A DNA stretch of 64,000 nt from an uncultured Sphingomonadaceae bacterium (GTDB lineage: Bacteria; Pseudomonadota; Alphaproteobacteria; Sphingomonadales; Sphingomonadaceae), in contig CANLQI010000001.1 in assembly GCA_947493325.1 (NCBI GenBank), positions 314,501 to 378,500 on the forward strand, read 5' to 3'. This document shows positions 32,892 through 41,788 of the stretch, piece by piece (the stretch's first letter is position 1; every line of letters starts with the position of its first letter). A program made the position numbers and the translations under genes. A model generated the notes under the pieces. It was given only the letters and a program-made list of their open reading frames with translations, made no database searches and was not told where the DNA came from.

Positions 32892-33599
32892 GTGGGCGAA
32901 ATAGTCGAAATCGGGAGTGCGATCCTGACATCTACTGAGCGTAAGCTTGAGACTGTCTCGCACAATATCGCCAATATTACGACCAGCGGATTCAAGCGGC
33001 AAATTCCATTTGCGGAATTGCTTTTATCCACCGACTCGATAGATCGGGCGCAAACTGTCAACGCCACCCGTGCGGATATGGAGCAGGGCAAACTGCAAAA
33101 AAGCGATAATCCACTGGATATCGCCATTAGCGGCAGCGGCTTTTTCATGGTCTCTGCTGGCGAGAATATGTTTTTCACACGCCAGGGTGAATTCAGGCTG
33201 GATGAAGATAGCAGGCTTGTCACAAGTCAGGGTTTTGCGGTGCAGGGCATGGAAGGTGACATCATGCTGAGTGGCGGTCGTCCCGAAATATTGCAGGACG
33301 GCACAATCCTGGAAGACGGACTGCCCGTGGCGCAAATCGCCATTTTTGATGCAGAGGATGGGCAGTCCATGCAGCCTGTAAGCGGATCGCTTTTTGCCGC
33401 GCCTGAAGCCATGATGCTAATGGCGGATAATTATGTGCTGCGGCAGGGGATGGTGGAAACATCGAATGTCGGTATTGCCGAGGAAATGATCACAATGATG
33501 GCCGCCATCCGGCAGGCAGAGGCGGGTTCCAAGTTGGTGCAGGTTTATGATGACCTGATTGGCCGCGCGCTCACGACATTTGGACAGGGAGGTCGATAA
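32892..33599 (+). CDS. flgF: Flagellar proximal rod protein FlgF
   Basis: A rod/hook family protein: the N-terminal 'ETVSHNIANITTSGFKRQ' helix is the signature of axial proteins, and the C-terminus has the matching coiled-coil segment 'EMITMMAAIRQAEAGSKLVQ'. The central 'GSGFFMV.....FFTRQGEFRLDEDSRLV' is shared by FlgF, FlgG and FlgE. The length (235) and its position immediately before flgG support FlgF. Exported by the flagellar type III apparatus to form part of the rod. The GTG start has a GGGGG site. Confidence 0.9.
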   Translation: MGEIVEIGSAILTSTERKLETVSHNIANITTSGFKRQIPFAELLLSTDSIDRAQTVNATRADMEQGKLQKSDNPLDIAISGSGFFMVSAGENMFFTRQGEFRLDEDSRLVTSQGFAVQGMEGDIMLSGGRPEILQDGTILEDGLPVAQIAIFDAEDGQSMQPVSGSLFAAPEAMMLMADNYVLRQGMVETSNVGIAEEMITMMAAIRQAEAGSKLVQVYDDLIGRALTTFGQGGR

Positions 33600-33606
33600 G
33601 TAAGCT

Positions 33607-34374
33607 ATGAACGGAGCATTTTATGTGGGCGCGGTGGGGCTGGAATCGCAGCAGCAGGCGCTCGACACGATCGCCAACAACATTGCGAATCTGAATACCT
33701 CGACCTTCAAACGTTCGGATGTGCGCTTTACCGAAATCATGGCAAGCCGTCTGGAAGACGCAATTGCGCCGGATTTGCAGCAACGCACGGTGCCGGCGGG
33801 CGTGATGGCGGATAGCGAATTCATGCTGCTTGAACAGGGCGATTTGCGCCGCACGGGCCGCGCGCTCGATATTGCGGTCAATGGTCCCGGTTTTATTGAA
33901 CTGATGGGGCCATCCGGGCAGACTTTTTTGTGGCGGGGCGGGACGCTGAAAGTAACCGAGGAAGGACTTTTGGCGGCATCGAACAATATGCCGCTGCGCG
34001 CGATGATCAATATTCCGGACAATGTCACCGATCTGGAGATTGACAATACCGGCCTGGTTCGTGCCACGACTGCGGATGATCTGGAAGTGATCGAACTGGG
34101 TCAGATTAATCTGGTGGGTTTGAAAGACAGTCAGGGTGTGCAGCGGCTTGATGGCGGATTATATATGGTTTCGCCCGATGTGCGTATATCGGAAGCATTC
34201 CCGGGTGAAGACGGCATGGGCCTCATCGAACAGGGCGCCATTGAAGGTTCCAACGTCAAATTGACCGAGGAAATGGTTCAACTCACTCTGGTGCAGCGTT
34301 CATTTGCGGCCAATGCGCAGGTCGTTCAGGCAGCGGACCAGTTGATGGGTATTGCCAACGGATTGCGGCGATAA
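33607..34374 (+). CDS. flgG: Flagellar distal rod protein FlgG
   Basis: 255 residues with the axial-protein N-terminus 'QQALDTIANNIANLNTSTFK', central 'DIAVNGPGFIELMGP', and the FlgG C-terminus 'IEGSNVKLTEEMVQLTLVQRSFAANAQVVQAADQ'. It builds the distal rod. It starts seven bases after flgF with GGAGG nearby. It is slightly shorter than the usual 260 residues. Confidence 0.93.
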   Translation: MNGAFYVGAVGLESQQQALDTIANNIANLNTSTFKRSDVRFTEIMASRLEDAIAPDLQQRTVPAGVMADSEFMLLEQGDLRRTGRALDIAVNGPGFIELMGPSGQTFLWRGGTLKVTEEGLLAASNNMPLRAMINIPDNVTDLEIDNTGLVRATTADDLEVIELGQINLVGLKDSQGVQRLDGGLYMVSPDVRISEAFPGEDGMGLIEQGAIEGSNVKLTEEMVQLTLVQRSFAANAQVVQAADQLMGIANGLRR

Positions 34375-34380
34375 GCGGAT

Positions 34381-35124
34381 ATGTCATTCACATCTGCTCT
34401 CCTGATTTTATTCACGGCGACGGCGCCCCAAGCTGCAAATGCATCGCTGGTGGGGCAGGCTGAGATCGTCACGGAAAGCCGTGATATTCTGGTGCGCGAT
34501 GTGGTGGATGTTGCAACGATACCATCCGCACTTCGGGGCAGGGTAGCAGGCGTTCAAATTGCACGTTTGCCATCGCATGGCGGCAGTTTTGAATTCAGTG
34601 CAAAGCAGCTTGCTGAACTTGTGCGCCGGCGTGTGCCTACGTTGCATATAGCCTATTCTGACGATGCGCGCCGTACGGTGCGCATATCCATGCCGGAGCA
34701 TCGGTATACGCGCAATGACCGCTGCTACAGTCTGGTGGTTGCCGTAAAGGGCGGCTCCATAATCCAGCATGATGATGTTACGCGCGGCGCATGTGATGCG
34801 CAGGCAAATCAGCGCGCATTGTATTTTGACCGCACCCATAAAGTGGTCCGCGCCAGTGCGGACCTGAGCGCGGGGACGTTTCTGGGCAGCATTGCGCTAC
34901 CAAAAGCGCGCATGGTTGATGCGGGTGAAGAGCTGGTTTTCAGATTCAGCCAAGGACCCGTTGTTGTAGAGCGCGCCGTGCGCACCGTGCAATCCGGAAA
35001 ATCCGGAAAGAATGTCTTTGTACAGGCGAAAGACGGCAAGGTTTTCTCGGCGGCATATCATGCGCGTGATAACAGACAGGACGACACCGGGGCGCAGCCT
35101 GTGTCGGAAAATATTGGGGAATAA
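34381..35124 (+). CDS. flgA: P-ring assembly chaperone FlgA
   Basis: 247-residue periplasmic protein with an N-terminal signal segment ending near 'APQAANA' and the SAF-like region 'VVAVKGGSIIQHDDVTRGACD' followed by 'RASADLSAGTFLGSIALPKARMVDAGEELVF', typical of FlgA. It helps FlgI polymerise into the P ring. Its place between flgG and flgH matches its role. Confidence 0.88.
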   Translation: MSFTSALLILFTATAPQAANASLVGQAEIVTESRDILVRDVVDVATIPSALRGRVAGVQIARLPSHGGSFEFSAKQLAELVRRRVPTLHIAYSDDARRTVRISMPEHRYTRNDRCYSLVVAVKGGSIIQHDDVTRGACDAQANQRALYFDRTHKVVRASADLSAGTFLGSIALPKARMVDAGEELVFRFSQGPVVVERAVRTVQSGKSGKNVFVQAKDGKVFSAAYHARDNRQDDTGAQPVSENIGE

Positions 35125-35126
35125 TC

Positions 35127-35750
35127 ATGGGTACACCGGTTCATAAAACACCAACTGGAAAAGCACGGCATCTGGGCGCGATGTTGTTTGCAGCAAGTAG
35201 TTTCTCTCTGCTTATTCCGGTCGCGCCCGCCCATGCGGAAAACCTGTTCCGCACCGATGGCTGGACATCTCTCGCCTCTGACCGCCGGGCCAAAAATGCA
35301 GGTGATTTGATCACTGTCGTGATTTATGAGCAGTCCAGTGCGGTAAACAGCGCGCAAAACGGTTCGCGCAAAAACAATTCGGTGTCGGGCAGTATTTCAG
35401 GCGGCTCATTAAGCGAATCTGGCGGTATTTCCTTTGGCGGCAATTATACCGGGCGCGGGGAAACGCGTCGCAGCGGCCGCATGGTGGCGCAGTTAAGTGT
35501 CACGGTGCAGGATGTTCTGCCAAATGGTGATTTCATTATTAGCGGCATCCAGAAACTGAATATCAATGGCGAGGCGACGGATATTGCCATTCGCGGGCGT
35601 ATACGTGAAGCGGACCTGACAAGTGACAACCGTATATTATCCTCACGCATTGCCGATGCGCAGATAGATTATAAGGGCAAGGGATTTGTCTCGCGCAGTG
35701 CAAAACCTGGGCTCATCACACGAATTTTCAATTTTCTGGGACTGGTCTAA
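35127..35750 (+). CDS. flgH: Flagellar L-ring protein FlgH (without lipobox)
   Basis: 207 residues with 'SLASDRRAKNAGDLITVVIYEQSSA', the Ser/Gly-rich middle, and 'LPNGDFIISGIQKLNINGE' typical of FlgH, which forms the outer-membrane L ring. Canonical FlgH is a lipoprotein. Here the signal peptide ends in 'APAHAEN', a signal peptidase I site, and no Cys follows, so the protein should not be lipidated. Confidence 0.92.
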   Translation: MGTPVHKTPTGKARHLGAMLFAASSFSLLIPVAPAHAENLFRTDGWTSLASDRRAKNAGDLITVVIYEQSSAVNSAQNGSRKNNSVSGSISGGSLSESGGISFGGNYTGRGETRRSGRMVAQLSVTVQDVLPNGDFIISGIQKLNINGEATDIAIRGRIREADLTSDNRILSSRIADAQIDYKGKGFVSRSAKPGLITRIFNFLGLV

Positions 35751-36895
35751 TGCACGTACTGAGCCTGCGCCTGAATTTTACAATGCCCCTTTTCAAAATA
35801 TTGGCGGCCTGCATGATCGCATGCATGGCATATCCTGCCATGGCCAATGATGTGCCGATCAAGGATCTGGGGCGCTTTCAGGGTTGGCGCGATAACGCAT
35901 TGGTGGGGTACGGCATTGTCACCGGCCTGTCCGGTTCCGGCGACACCCGCCGCAATGCTGTGACGCGGCAGGCGCTGCAAAATGTTTTGAGCCGCCTTGG
36001 CACCAATGTGACGGAAGACCAGATTAGCAGCCGGAATGTGGCTGTTGTTATCGTGACGGCCACATTGCCTGCTTCTGCCAATGTCGGCGACCGGATTGAT
36101 GTGACCGTATCTTCCATTGGCGACGCACGCAGCCTTGCCGGTGGCACATTGCTTATGACCCCTTTGCAGGGACCGGACCGCAAGGCATATGCCCTTGCAC
36201 AAGGCGGTTTGGTGACAAGTGGGTATAGTTTTGAAGCCAATCTCAACCTGCAGCAGCGCAATTATCCGACCAGCGCGGTGTTGCCCGGCGGCGCCACCGT
36301 GGAGCGCCCGGTTGATGCCAATATCTTACAGCAGGATAATACGTTGAGTTTTGTGCTTCGCAATCCCGATTTTACGACGGCGCAGCGGATTGCGGACAGT
36401 ATCAACAGCCAATTCGGATATGGCACGGCCAATGTTGTCAACGCGGATGAAGTGAATATCCGTTTCCCGGGCGGACAATATGGTTTTGCCCGGTTTGTTT
36501 CCGAAATCGAAAATGTCGCCGTCCTGCCCAATGTCTCTTCCAGAATAGTGATTAATGAAAGATCGGGAACAGTAGTGGCAGGCGGCAATGTCAGCATTTC
36601 AAGTGTTGTTATTTCCCAAGGCGATATCAAAATCTCGATCCGGTCAGAAAACCAGGGGTCCCAGCCCAGCTTTATCAGCGGGTTCGCCACCGATGTCAGC
36701 AGTCTGGTGATTACAAATACAGATGTGGAAGTCGATCAGGGTTCGGATGACGCCGTCATCAGCTTCCCCAACACAACGGTCGCAAGCCTGGTGCAGGGAT
36801 TGAACAAGGCGGGCGTGGATACCCGCAGGACAATCAGTGTTTTGCAGGCCATCAAGGCCGCCGGGGCTTTGCACGCCGAAATATTGGTACAATAA
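35750..36895 (+). CDS. flgI: Flagellar P-ring protein FlgI
   Basis: 381 residues with a signal peptide (cleavage near PAMAND) and the FlgI hallmarks 'DLGRFQGWRDNALVGYGIVTGLSGSGD', 'IVTATLPASANVGDRIDVTVSSIGDA' and 'IVINERSGTVVAGGNV'. It assembles the periplasmic P ring around the rod. The ATG overlaps the flgH stop by one base. Confidence 0.95.
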   Translation: MHVLSLRLNFTMPLFKILAACMIACMAYPAMANDVPIKDLGRFQGWRDNALVGYGIVTGLSGSGDTRRNAVTRQALQNVLSRLGTNVTEDQISSRNVAVVIVTATLPASANVGDRIDVTVSSIGDARSLAGGTLLMTPLQGPDRKAYALAQGGLVTSGYSFEANLNLQQRNYPTSAVLPGGATVERPVDANILQQDNTLSFVLRNPDFTTAQRIADSINSQFGYGTANVVNADEVNIRFPGGQYGFARFVSEIENVAVLPNVSSRIVINERSGTVVAGGNVSISSVVISQGDIKISIRSENQGSQPSFISGFATDVSSLVITNTDVEVDQGSDDAVISFPNTTVASLVQGLNKAGVDTRRTISVLQAIKAAGALHAEILVQ

Positions 36896-36909
36896 CAAGG
36901 AAGACCAAG

Positions 36910-37254
36910 ATGGATCAGGTATCAGCTGTTCTCATAAACAAGGCATTGGACGGGCTTTCCATGCGCATGGTTGCGATTGCGGAGAATATCGCGAATTCGC
37001 AAACCGCAAATTACCGGCCCGTGCGGGTCAGCTTTGAAGACGCTCTGGCCGCTGCATCGAACAGGGGCATAGATGCGATACGCGATGTCCAGCCGCGTAT
37101 GGAAATGGTGCCCGTAAGTGAGAATGGCGGGAAGATGAGGCTCGATATGGAAATGGCCAGGGCTGCGGGGACGGGTGCGCGCTATGCGGCGTTGATAGAC
37201 GTACTGAATCGGCAAACCCAGCTCAGCCGGCTGGCCGCGACTGGAGGCCAGTAA
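36910..37254 (+). CDS. flgB: Flagellar proximal rod protein FlgB
   Basis: 114 residues: 'MRMVAIAENIANSQTANYRP' near the N-terminus and a C-terminal 'ARYAALIDVLNRQTQLSRLA' helix. Size, position before flgC and the lack of a central domain identify FlgB, a rod subunit. It follows flgI after 14 bases with AAGGAAGA as ribosome binding site, and its last base is the A of the flgC start. Confidence 0.9.
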   Translation: MDQVSAVLINKALDGLSMRMVAIAENIANSQTANYRPVRVSFEDALAAASNRGIDAIRDVQPRMEMVPVSENGGKMRLDMEMARAAGTGARYAALIDVLNRQTQLSRLAATGGQ

Positions 37255-37688
37255 TGCAGGCAATGGAAATCAGCATGTCCGGCCTTGATGTCGAGTGGCA
37301 GCGGCTTCAGGTCATTGCCCAGAATATCGCCAATGTGAATACCAGCAGGACAGCCGATGGCGGCGTGTATCGGCCGCTCACACTGGTATCTGGACCAAAG
37401 GTCAGTTTCAGCGAAGTGATGAACCAGCGGGCTTCGACTGCGTCACCTTCGATGCAGGGCGTTACGGTCTATGGCGTTGAGGCGCAGAATCAAGGAACAA
37501 GGCGGGTGTATGAACCTGCGCATCCGCACGCGGATGCCGATGGGTTTGTAACATATCCGGAACTCGACCATGCGGCGGAAATGACCAATATGATTAAAAC
37601 CTCACGGGCCTATGAAGCCAATCTGGTGGCGCTCAACATCTCCATGCAGATGTATTCGCGCGCTTTGGATATCGGGAAACAGCAATGA
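37254..37688 (+). CDS. flgC: Flagellar proximal rod protein FlgC
   Basis: 144 residues with the FlgC N-terminus 'MEISMSGLDVEWQRLQVIAQNIANVNT' and C-terminus 'DHAAEMTNMIKTSRAYEANLVALN'. It is a rod subunit between FlgB and FlgF. Overlaps flgB by one base and fliE by four. Confidence 0.93.
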   Translation: MQAMEISMSGLDVEWQRLQVIAQNIANVNTSRTADGGVYRPLTLVSGPKVSFSEVMNQRASTASPSMQGVTVYGVEAQNQGTRRVYEPAHPHADADGFVTYPELDHAAEMTNMIKTSRAYEANLVALNISMQMYSRALDIGKQQ

Positions 37689-38029
37689 CAATTGAATCGA
37701 TAGCGGCCGCCAGTCTGGCAAGTGCCGAACAGCCTGTATTTTCGCAGGCGGCCGGTCCATCAGAAATAGCCAATATAGCGGCGACTGCACAGGGCAACGC
37801 CCCTGAAGCCACGGCATTTGGTGAAATACTGATGTCGCGGATTGCCGAGGTTGAAAATAAGGTGACCCATGCAAACGAGATGGTACGCAGTTTTGCGATT
37901 GATGATTCCGTGCCGCTCCATCAAGTCACATTCGCTCTGGAGGAAGCGCGCCTCTCGTTCGAATTGATGCTGCAGGTGCGCACCCGCATGGTCGAAGGTT
38001 ACCGTGAAATCATGAATATGCAGATGTAG
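37685..38029 (+). CDS. fliE: MS-ring/rod adapter FliE
   Basis: 114 residues ending in the FliE pattern 'PLHQVTFALEEARLSFELMLQVRTRMVEGYREIMNMQM'. It links the MS ring to the proximal rod and is needed for early export. The gene order flgB-flgC-fliE-fliF is the classical one. Confidence 0.93.
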   Translation: MTIESIAAASLASAEQPVFSQAAGPSEIANIAATAQGNAPEATAFGEILMSRIAEVENKVTHANEMVRSFAIDDSVPLHQVTFALEEARLSFELMLQVRTRMVEGYREIMNMQM

Positions 38030-38042
38030 GAATATACATCTC

Positions 38043-39320
38043 ATGTTTGAAAATTTTGCCAAATTGCCACTTTCGCGGCGGATACTCCTTGGCGTGATAG
38101 CGTTTGTTATCGCGGCAACTTTCCTGTTTGCCATATATTTTGCATTTTTCAGGGAACAATATGAACCGCTCTATACCAACTTGCAGACTGCAGAGGCCGC
38201 CGCGGTCGTTGCCGAGCTTGAAGAGCGCAATATTCCCTATGAACTGGCGGATGGAGAAACGACATTGCTGGTTCCCGCGGATCAGCTTGCCGCCACTAAA
38301 ATTGCGCTGGCCGGATCGGACCTTTCGATCAAGGGGCTGGTCGGTTTTGAATTGTTCAATGAATCCGACATGGGCATCACCGAATTTGCGCAGAAGATAA
38401 ATTATCAGCGCGCGCTTCAGGGTGAGCTGTCGCGCAGCATCATGATGATCGATGGCATTGAAAGTGCACGGGTGCATCTGGCGATACCGGCGCGTGCCAT
38501 TTTCAAACGCGATGAAAGCGTTGCCAAAGCGGCTGTTACCATACAGCCAATGCCCGGTAAAAAACCGACCAAAGCCATGGTGCAGGGCATACAGGCGCTG
38601 GTTGCTGCATCGGTAACGGATATGAGCTTTGCGAATGTCTCTGTGATTGATGATGCGGGGCGCGTCATTAGCGATAATGTGCCGGCCCCGGTGCCGCAGA
38701 CATCTACGGAAACAGGTCAGGCAACAGCCATGCAGACATATTATGAAGCGCGCATCCGTGAGGCGCTTGAAAGCGGTTTCCCGGGCCGCAATGCGAAAAT
38801 ATCCGTCGCCATATCTGATATACTGCAAAGGGGAGCTGCGCCCACTGAAACAGTCGATACAGCACTGATACAGCAATTGGGCGGTACACCGCCAGCAGGT
38901 GAAAGCCGCAAATTCCGTCTGCTTGTCGTTGTCACCTTTCGCGCTGCACCCGACAGTGAAACCAAAGCGGCCATGACTAACGCGGTAGCCGAGGCGATAG
39001 GTTTTGACCGATCGCTGGGCGACCAGATTTTCTTTACGACCGATCCCGAAATTACCGCGCAGCCGCCCCGGGTTCCGGTGACTGACAGTTATGAGGCACC
39101 GGAAACGCCGCAAAAGCTTGACCTTCCTTTCAAGATAACGCCGCCAGTATATTGGGCCGCCATTGGCTTGTTTGCGCTGTTCCTGTGCATTCTGGTCTTT
39201 GTGTTTCGCCGCAAAAAGCCCAAGAATGATATGGCGCCTGAAAATGACCATGCGTCTTTTGCCGAGCAACTGCAGGCAAAGCTGGATGGCCTGAATGAGG
39301 GTGAGCATGCAAAACCCTGA
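38043..39320 (+). CDS. fliF: Flagellar MS-ring protein FliF (short form)
   Basis: N-terminal membrane segment (about 16-38), the ring-building domain 'YEPLYTNLQTAEAAAVVAELEERNIPY' and 'LFNESDMGITEFAQKINYQRALQGELSRSI', and a second membrane segment near residue 365-385. At 425 residues it is much shorter than the usual 530-570: the region that forms the beta-collar in other FliF is reduced, and the cytoplasmic tail, which normally holds the FliG-binding helices, is only about 40 residues. The tail ends 'SFAEQLQAKLDGLNEGEHAKP'. Confidence 0.9.
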   Translation: MFENFAKLPLSRRILLGVIAFVIAATFLFAIYFAFFREQYEPLYTNLQTAEAAAVVAELEERNIPYELADGETTLLVPADQLAATKIALAGSDLSIKGLVGFELFNESDMGITEFAQKINYQRALQGELSRSIMMIDGIESARVHLAIPARAIFKRDESVAKAAVTIQPMPGKKPTKAMVQGIQALVAASVTDMSFANVSVIDDAGRVISDNVPAPVPQTSTETGQATAMQTYYEARIREALESGFPGRNAKISVAISDILQRGAAPTETVDTALIQQLGGTPPAGESRKFRLLVVVTFRAAPDSETKAAMTNAVAEAIGFDRSLGDQIFFTTDPEITAQPPRVPVTDSYEAPETPQKLDLPFKITPPVYWAAIGLFALFLCILVFVFRRKKPKNDMAPENDHASFAEQLQAKLDGLNEGEHAKP

Positions 39321-39720
39321 CCCCGAACTGCAAAAGCTGCTGGACCGGCTGGATGCCATGTCGGAAAAGGACAGGCAGGCTGTCATCGGCCTGCTCCCCG
39401 AAACCACCGCACGCCGGCTTGATGAGCTGACAACGAAAACGCTGGATGAAGAGGTCACGGATGAAGCAGAGGAGGCCGATGCCAGATATGCGCAATATTC
39501 CCCGCTGCTGCGCCGCCGGATCAATAGCGCGGAGGCGATAAAGGGCAGGGGGTTTGTGGTAGGTTACAGGGTAACAGAAAAAGCGCATGCCACGCTGATC
39601 GACATTGTGACAGAAGAGGAAAACGCCAGGGAGGATCTGGAAAGGTTAAAGCCGGAAAGCGGCGCGTCGCTTGTGCAGAAAATTACTGAATTTCTTTTTC
39701 CCAAAGCGAAGCAGCCGTGA
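39307..39720 (+). CDS. Unknown flagellar-locus protein in the FliG position
   Basis: Between fliF and fliH, where fliG normally lies. 137 residues from the ATG at 39307 (GAGGG six bases upstream; an ATG at 39295 is also possible), overlapping the end of fliF by 14 bases. The product is acidic and helical: 'LQKLLDRLDAMSEKDRQAVIGLLPE', 'YAQYSPLLRRRINSAEAIKG', 'ITEFLFPK'. It is far shorter than FliG (about 330-350) and lacks the FliG armadillo-like motifs (EHPQ, MF.F) and the charged torque helix. It could be a minimal FliG substitute or a FliF-binding adapter. Confidence 0.7.
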   Translation: MQNPDPELQKLLDRLDAMSEKDRQAVIGLLPETTARRLDELTTKTLDEEVTDEAEEADARYAQYSPLLRRRINSAEAIKGRGFVVGYRVTEKAHATLIDIVTEEENAREDLERLKPESGASLVQKITEFLFPKAKQP

Positions 39721-40445
39721 CCCGTATCATTAAATCCGGATCGGTAAGTTCTTTTGGGTCGGTGCGGCCATTGCATCAGGCGGCGCAATCTACGCATGTG
39801 GAGGCCGATGAGCGTAATACCAACGCAGAGACTGAAGCAGAATTCAATTATGAGAAGAAGCTGGTGGAAGCGAGAGAAGTTTCCGCAAAGCAGGTGCACG
39901 AACTGGAATCCGCCCATGCCGCGCTTGCGGAAAAATATAAACATGCCAAGGAAGAAATCGAAAAGGTGCGGGCGGAAGCTTTTGAAAAAGGCAAGGCTGC
40001 GGGCCTGAAAGATGCGGAGGTTGATGAGCAGGGCAGACATGAACGCATTGCCAAGACATTGCAGGCGGCCCTTACACTTCTCTCGCAAAGGCTGGAGTCC
40101 ATAGATGCGCTGGCCGCCATGCTGGCGCAGGCTGGCCTCGCCAAAATATTTGATGACCATGATGATCTGGCCGCACTGGTCGCCAGTGCCATTTCAAAAC
40201 GTATCAGGCAGATTAAAGACGAAACCATATTGGCAGTTGTCGTGAGCCAGGAGGATTTCCCCGATCCGCAAACTGCCAGAAAGCAGATACCAAATCTACA
40301 GGACGACGTGGAAATCCGCTGTGATGCCGCGCTGAAAAGCGGGGACTGCAGGATCAAACTGTCGCTCGGTGTTCTGGAAATCGGTCCTGAATTGCAAATT
40401 GGCAGATTGAAAGAATTGTTGCAGCAACTGGCGGAGGGTGCGTGA
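39717..40445 (+). CDS. fliH: Flagellar export stator FliH
   Basis: 242 residues, GTG start on the GTGA overlap. A long charged coiled coil (about 35-100, with 'EKYKHAKEEIEKVRAEAFEKGKAAG' containing the spaced glycines/alanines of FliH) precedes a C-terminal domain with 'DDVEIRCDAALKSGDCRIKL', matching the FliH/HrpE/YscL family. It binds and regulates the FliI ATPase. Confidence 0.85.
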   Translation: MTRIIKSGSVSSFGSVRPLHQAAQSTHVEADERNTNAETEAEFNYEKKLVEAREVSAKQVHELESAHAALAEKYKHAKEEIEKVRAEAFEKGKAAGLKDAEVDEQGRHERIAKTLQAALTLLSQRLESIDALAAMLAQAGLAKIFDDHDDLAALVASAISKRIRQIKDETILAVVVSQEDFPDPQTARKQIPNLQDDVEIRCDAALKSGDCRIKLSLGVLEIGPELQIGRLKELLQQLAEGA

Positions 40446-41788
40446 GTACACTCGGCACACATTCTTTCATCAATCATATCGAGATTGCCGATTTTGCGCT
40501 GTGTTATGGCAAGGTCAACAAAATTGGCCTGACGCATATTGAGGCTGATGGCCCGATCTGCGCCATTGGTGATATTTGCAGCATCGAACAAAAGTCACCC
40601 AATTCTTCCGTATCAACCTCGATTGCAGCGGAAGTTGTGGGGGTTGAAGGCGGCAAGGTGACTTTGCTTCCCTTGGAGGCCAATACAGCCGTGCAGTTAA
40701 ATGCCCGCGTCATTGGCGGGGGCACATCCCATGCCTCCATAGGTGTGGGTGAAAGCTATGCAGGGCGCGCCATTGACTCGCTTGGCAGGCCTGTTGACGG
40801 CAAAGGCGCGATCGTGGCTGACAGCCTCACAAGTCTGGGCCTGGTCAATCCCGGTCCCCTTGAGCGGGCGGCATCGAATAAGCGTCTTGATACCGGCATC
40901 CGTTCCATCGATGGGTTGCTTACTTTGGCGCAGGGACAAAGGGTTGGCATATTCGCTGCGGCGGGAGTGGGGAAAACCAGCCTGATTGAACAATTGTCGG
41001 CACAGATTGATTGTGATCGCTGTGTCATCTGCCTAATTGGCGAACGCGGCCGTGAAGTTGAAGCCATGTGGCAAAACTGTCAGCGCGCCGAAAATCCGGA
41101 GCGATTCACTCTGGTCGCATCGACATCAGACGAAAGCGCTGCTTTGCGCGTAAGAGCAGGGCATTACGCTCTGGCGCTCGCCAACCACTGGCGTGCGAAA
41201 GGCGAGCATGTGCTGCTTGTAATGGATTCTGTTACGCGTCTGGCCATGGCCATGCGCGAAATTGGCCTTGCTGCGGGGGAGCCGCCAACGGTGCGGGCTT
41301 ACACGCCCAGCGTTTTTGCGGCTATTCCCAAATTTGTCGAACATTGCGGCGCGCTCCGTTCCGGCGGTGCGATCAGCGCGATTATGACAGTGCTTGCGGA
41401 AACGGATGATGTGGATGATCCTATCGCCGAGATGATGAAGTCACTGCTGGATGGACATATCATATTGTCCCGGCAAATGGCGGAGCAGGGGCATTTCCCG
41501 GCCATCGATATTTCCAGAAGCATCAGCCGTCAGGCCGAAAAACTGATGTCCGATGCACATAAGGATGCAGCCACAAATATACGCAAGCTGTTATCAGTGT
41601 ACGAAGAATCCAGAACGCTTGTCGAAAGCGGTGTCTATCGCAGCGGTTCCAATGCAGAGTTGGACAGAGCGATTGCCTTGCGCCCGGCGATTATCGATTT
41701 CCTTTCACAAGGTCAGGATATACATTCCGACTTTGATACCAGTCTTGCTGCATTAACCAAACTGTCTTCGAGTCATGCCAATGGCTAA
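40442..41788 (+). CDS. fliI: Flagellum-specific export ATPase FliI
   Basis: 448 residues, F1-beta-like. Walker A 'AAGVGKTS' (about 173-180), Walker B 'VLLVMDSVTRLAMAMREIGLA' (about 260), and 'GERGREVE' are present. It energises the type III export gate together with FliH and FliJ. It starts on the GTGA that overlaps fliH. Confidence 0.97.
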   Translation: MSTLGTHSFINHIEIADFALCYGKVNKIGLTHIEADGPICAIGDICSIEQKSPNSSVSTSIAAEVVGVEGGKVTLLPLEANTAVQLNARVIGGGTSHASIGVGESYAGRAIDSLGRPVDGKGAIVADSLTSLGLVNPGPLERAASNKRLDTGIRSIDGLLTLAQGQRVGIFAAAGVGKTSLIEQLSAQIDCDRCVICLIGERGREVEAMWQNCQRAENPERFTLVASTSDESAALRVRAGHYALALANHWRAKGEHVLLVMDSVTRLAMAMREIGLAAGEPPTVRAYTPSVFAAIPKFVEHCGALRSGGAISAIMTVLAETDDVDDPIAEMMKSLLDGHIILSRQMAEQGHFPAIDISRSISRQAEKLMSDAHKDAATNIRKLLSVYEESRTLVESGVYRSGSNAELDRAIALRPAIIDFLSQGQDIHSDFDTSLAALTKLSSSHANG

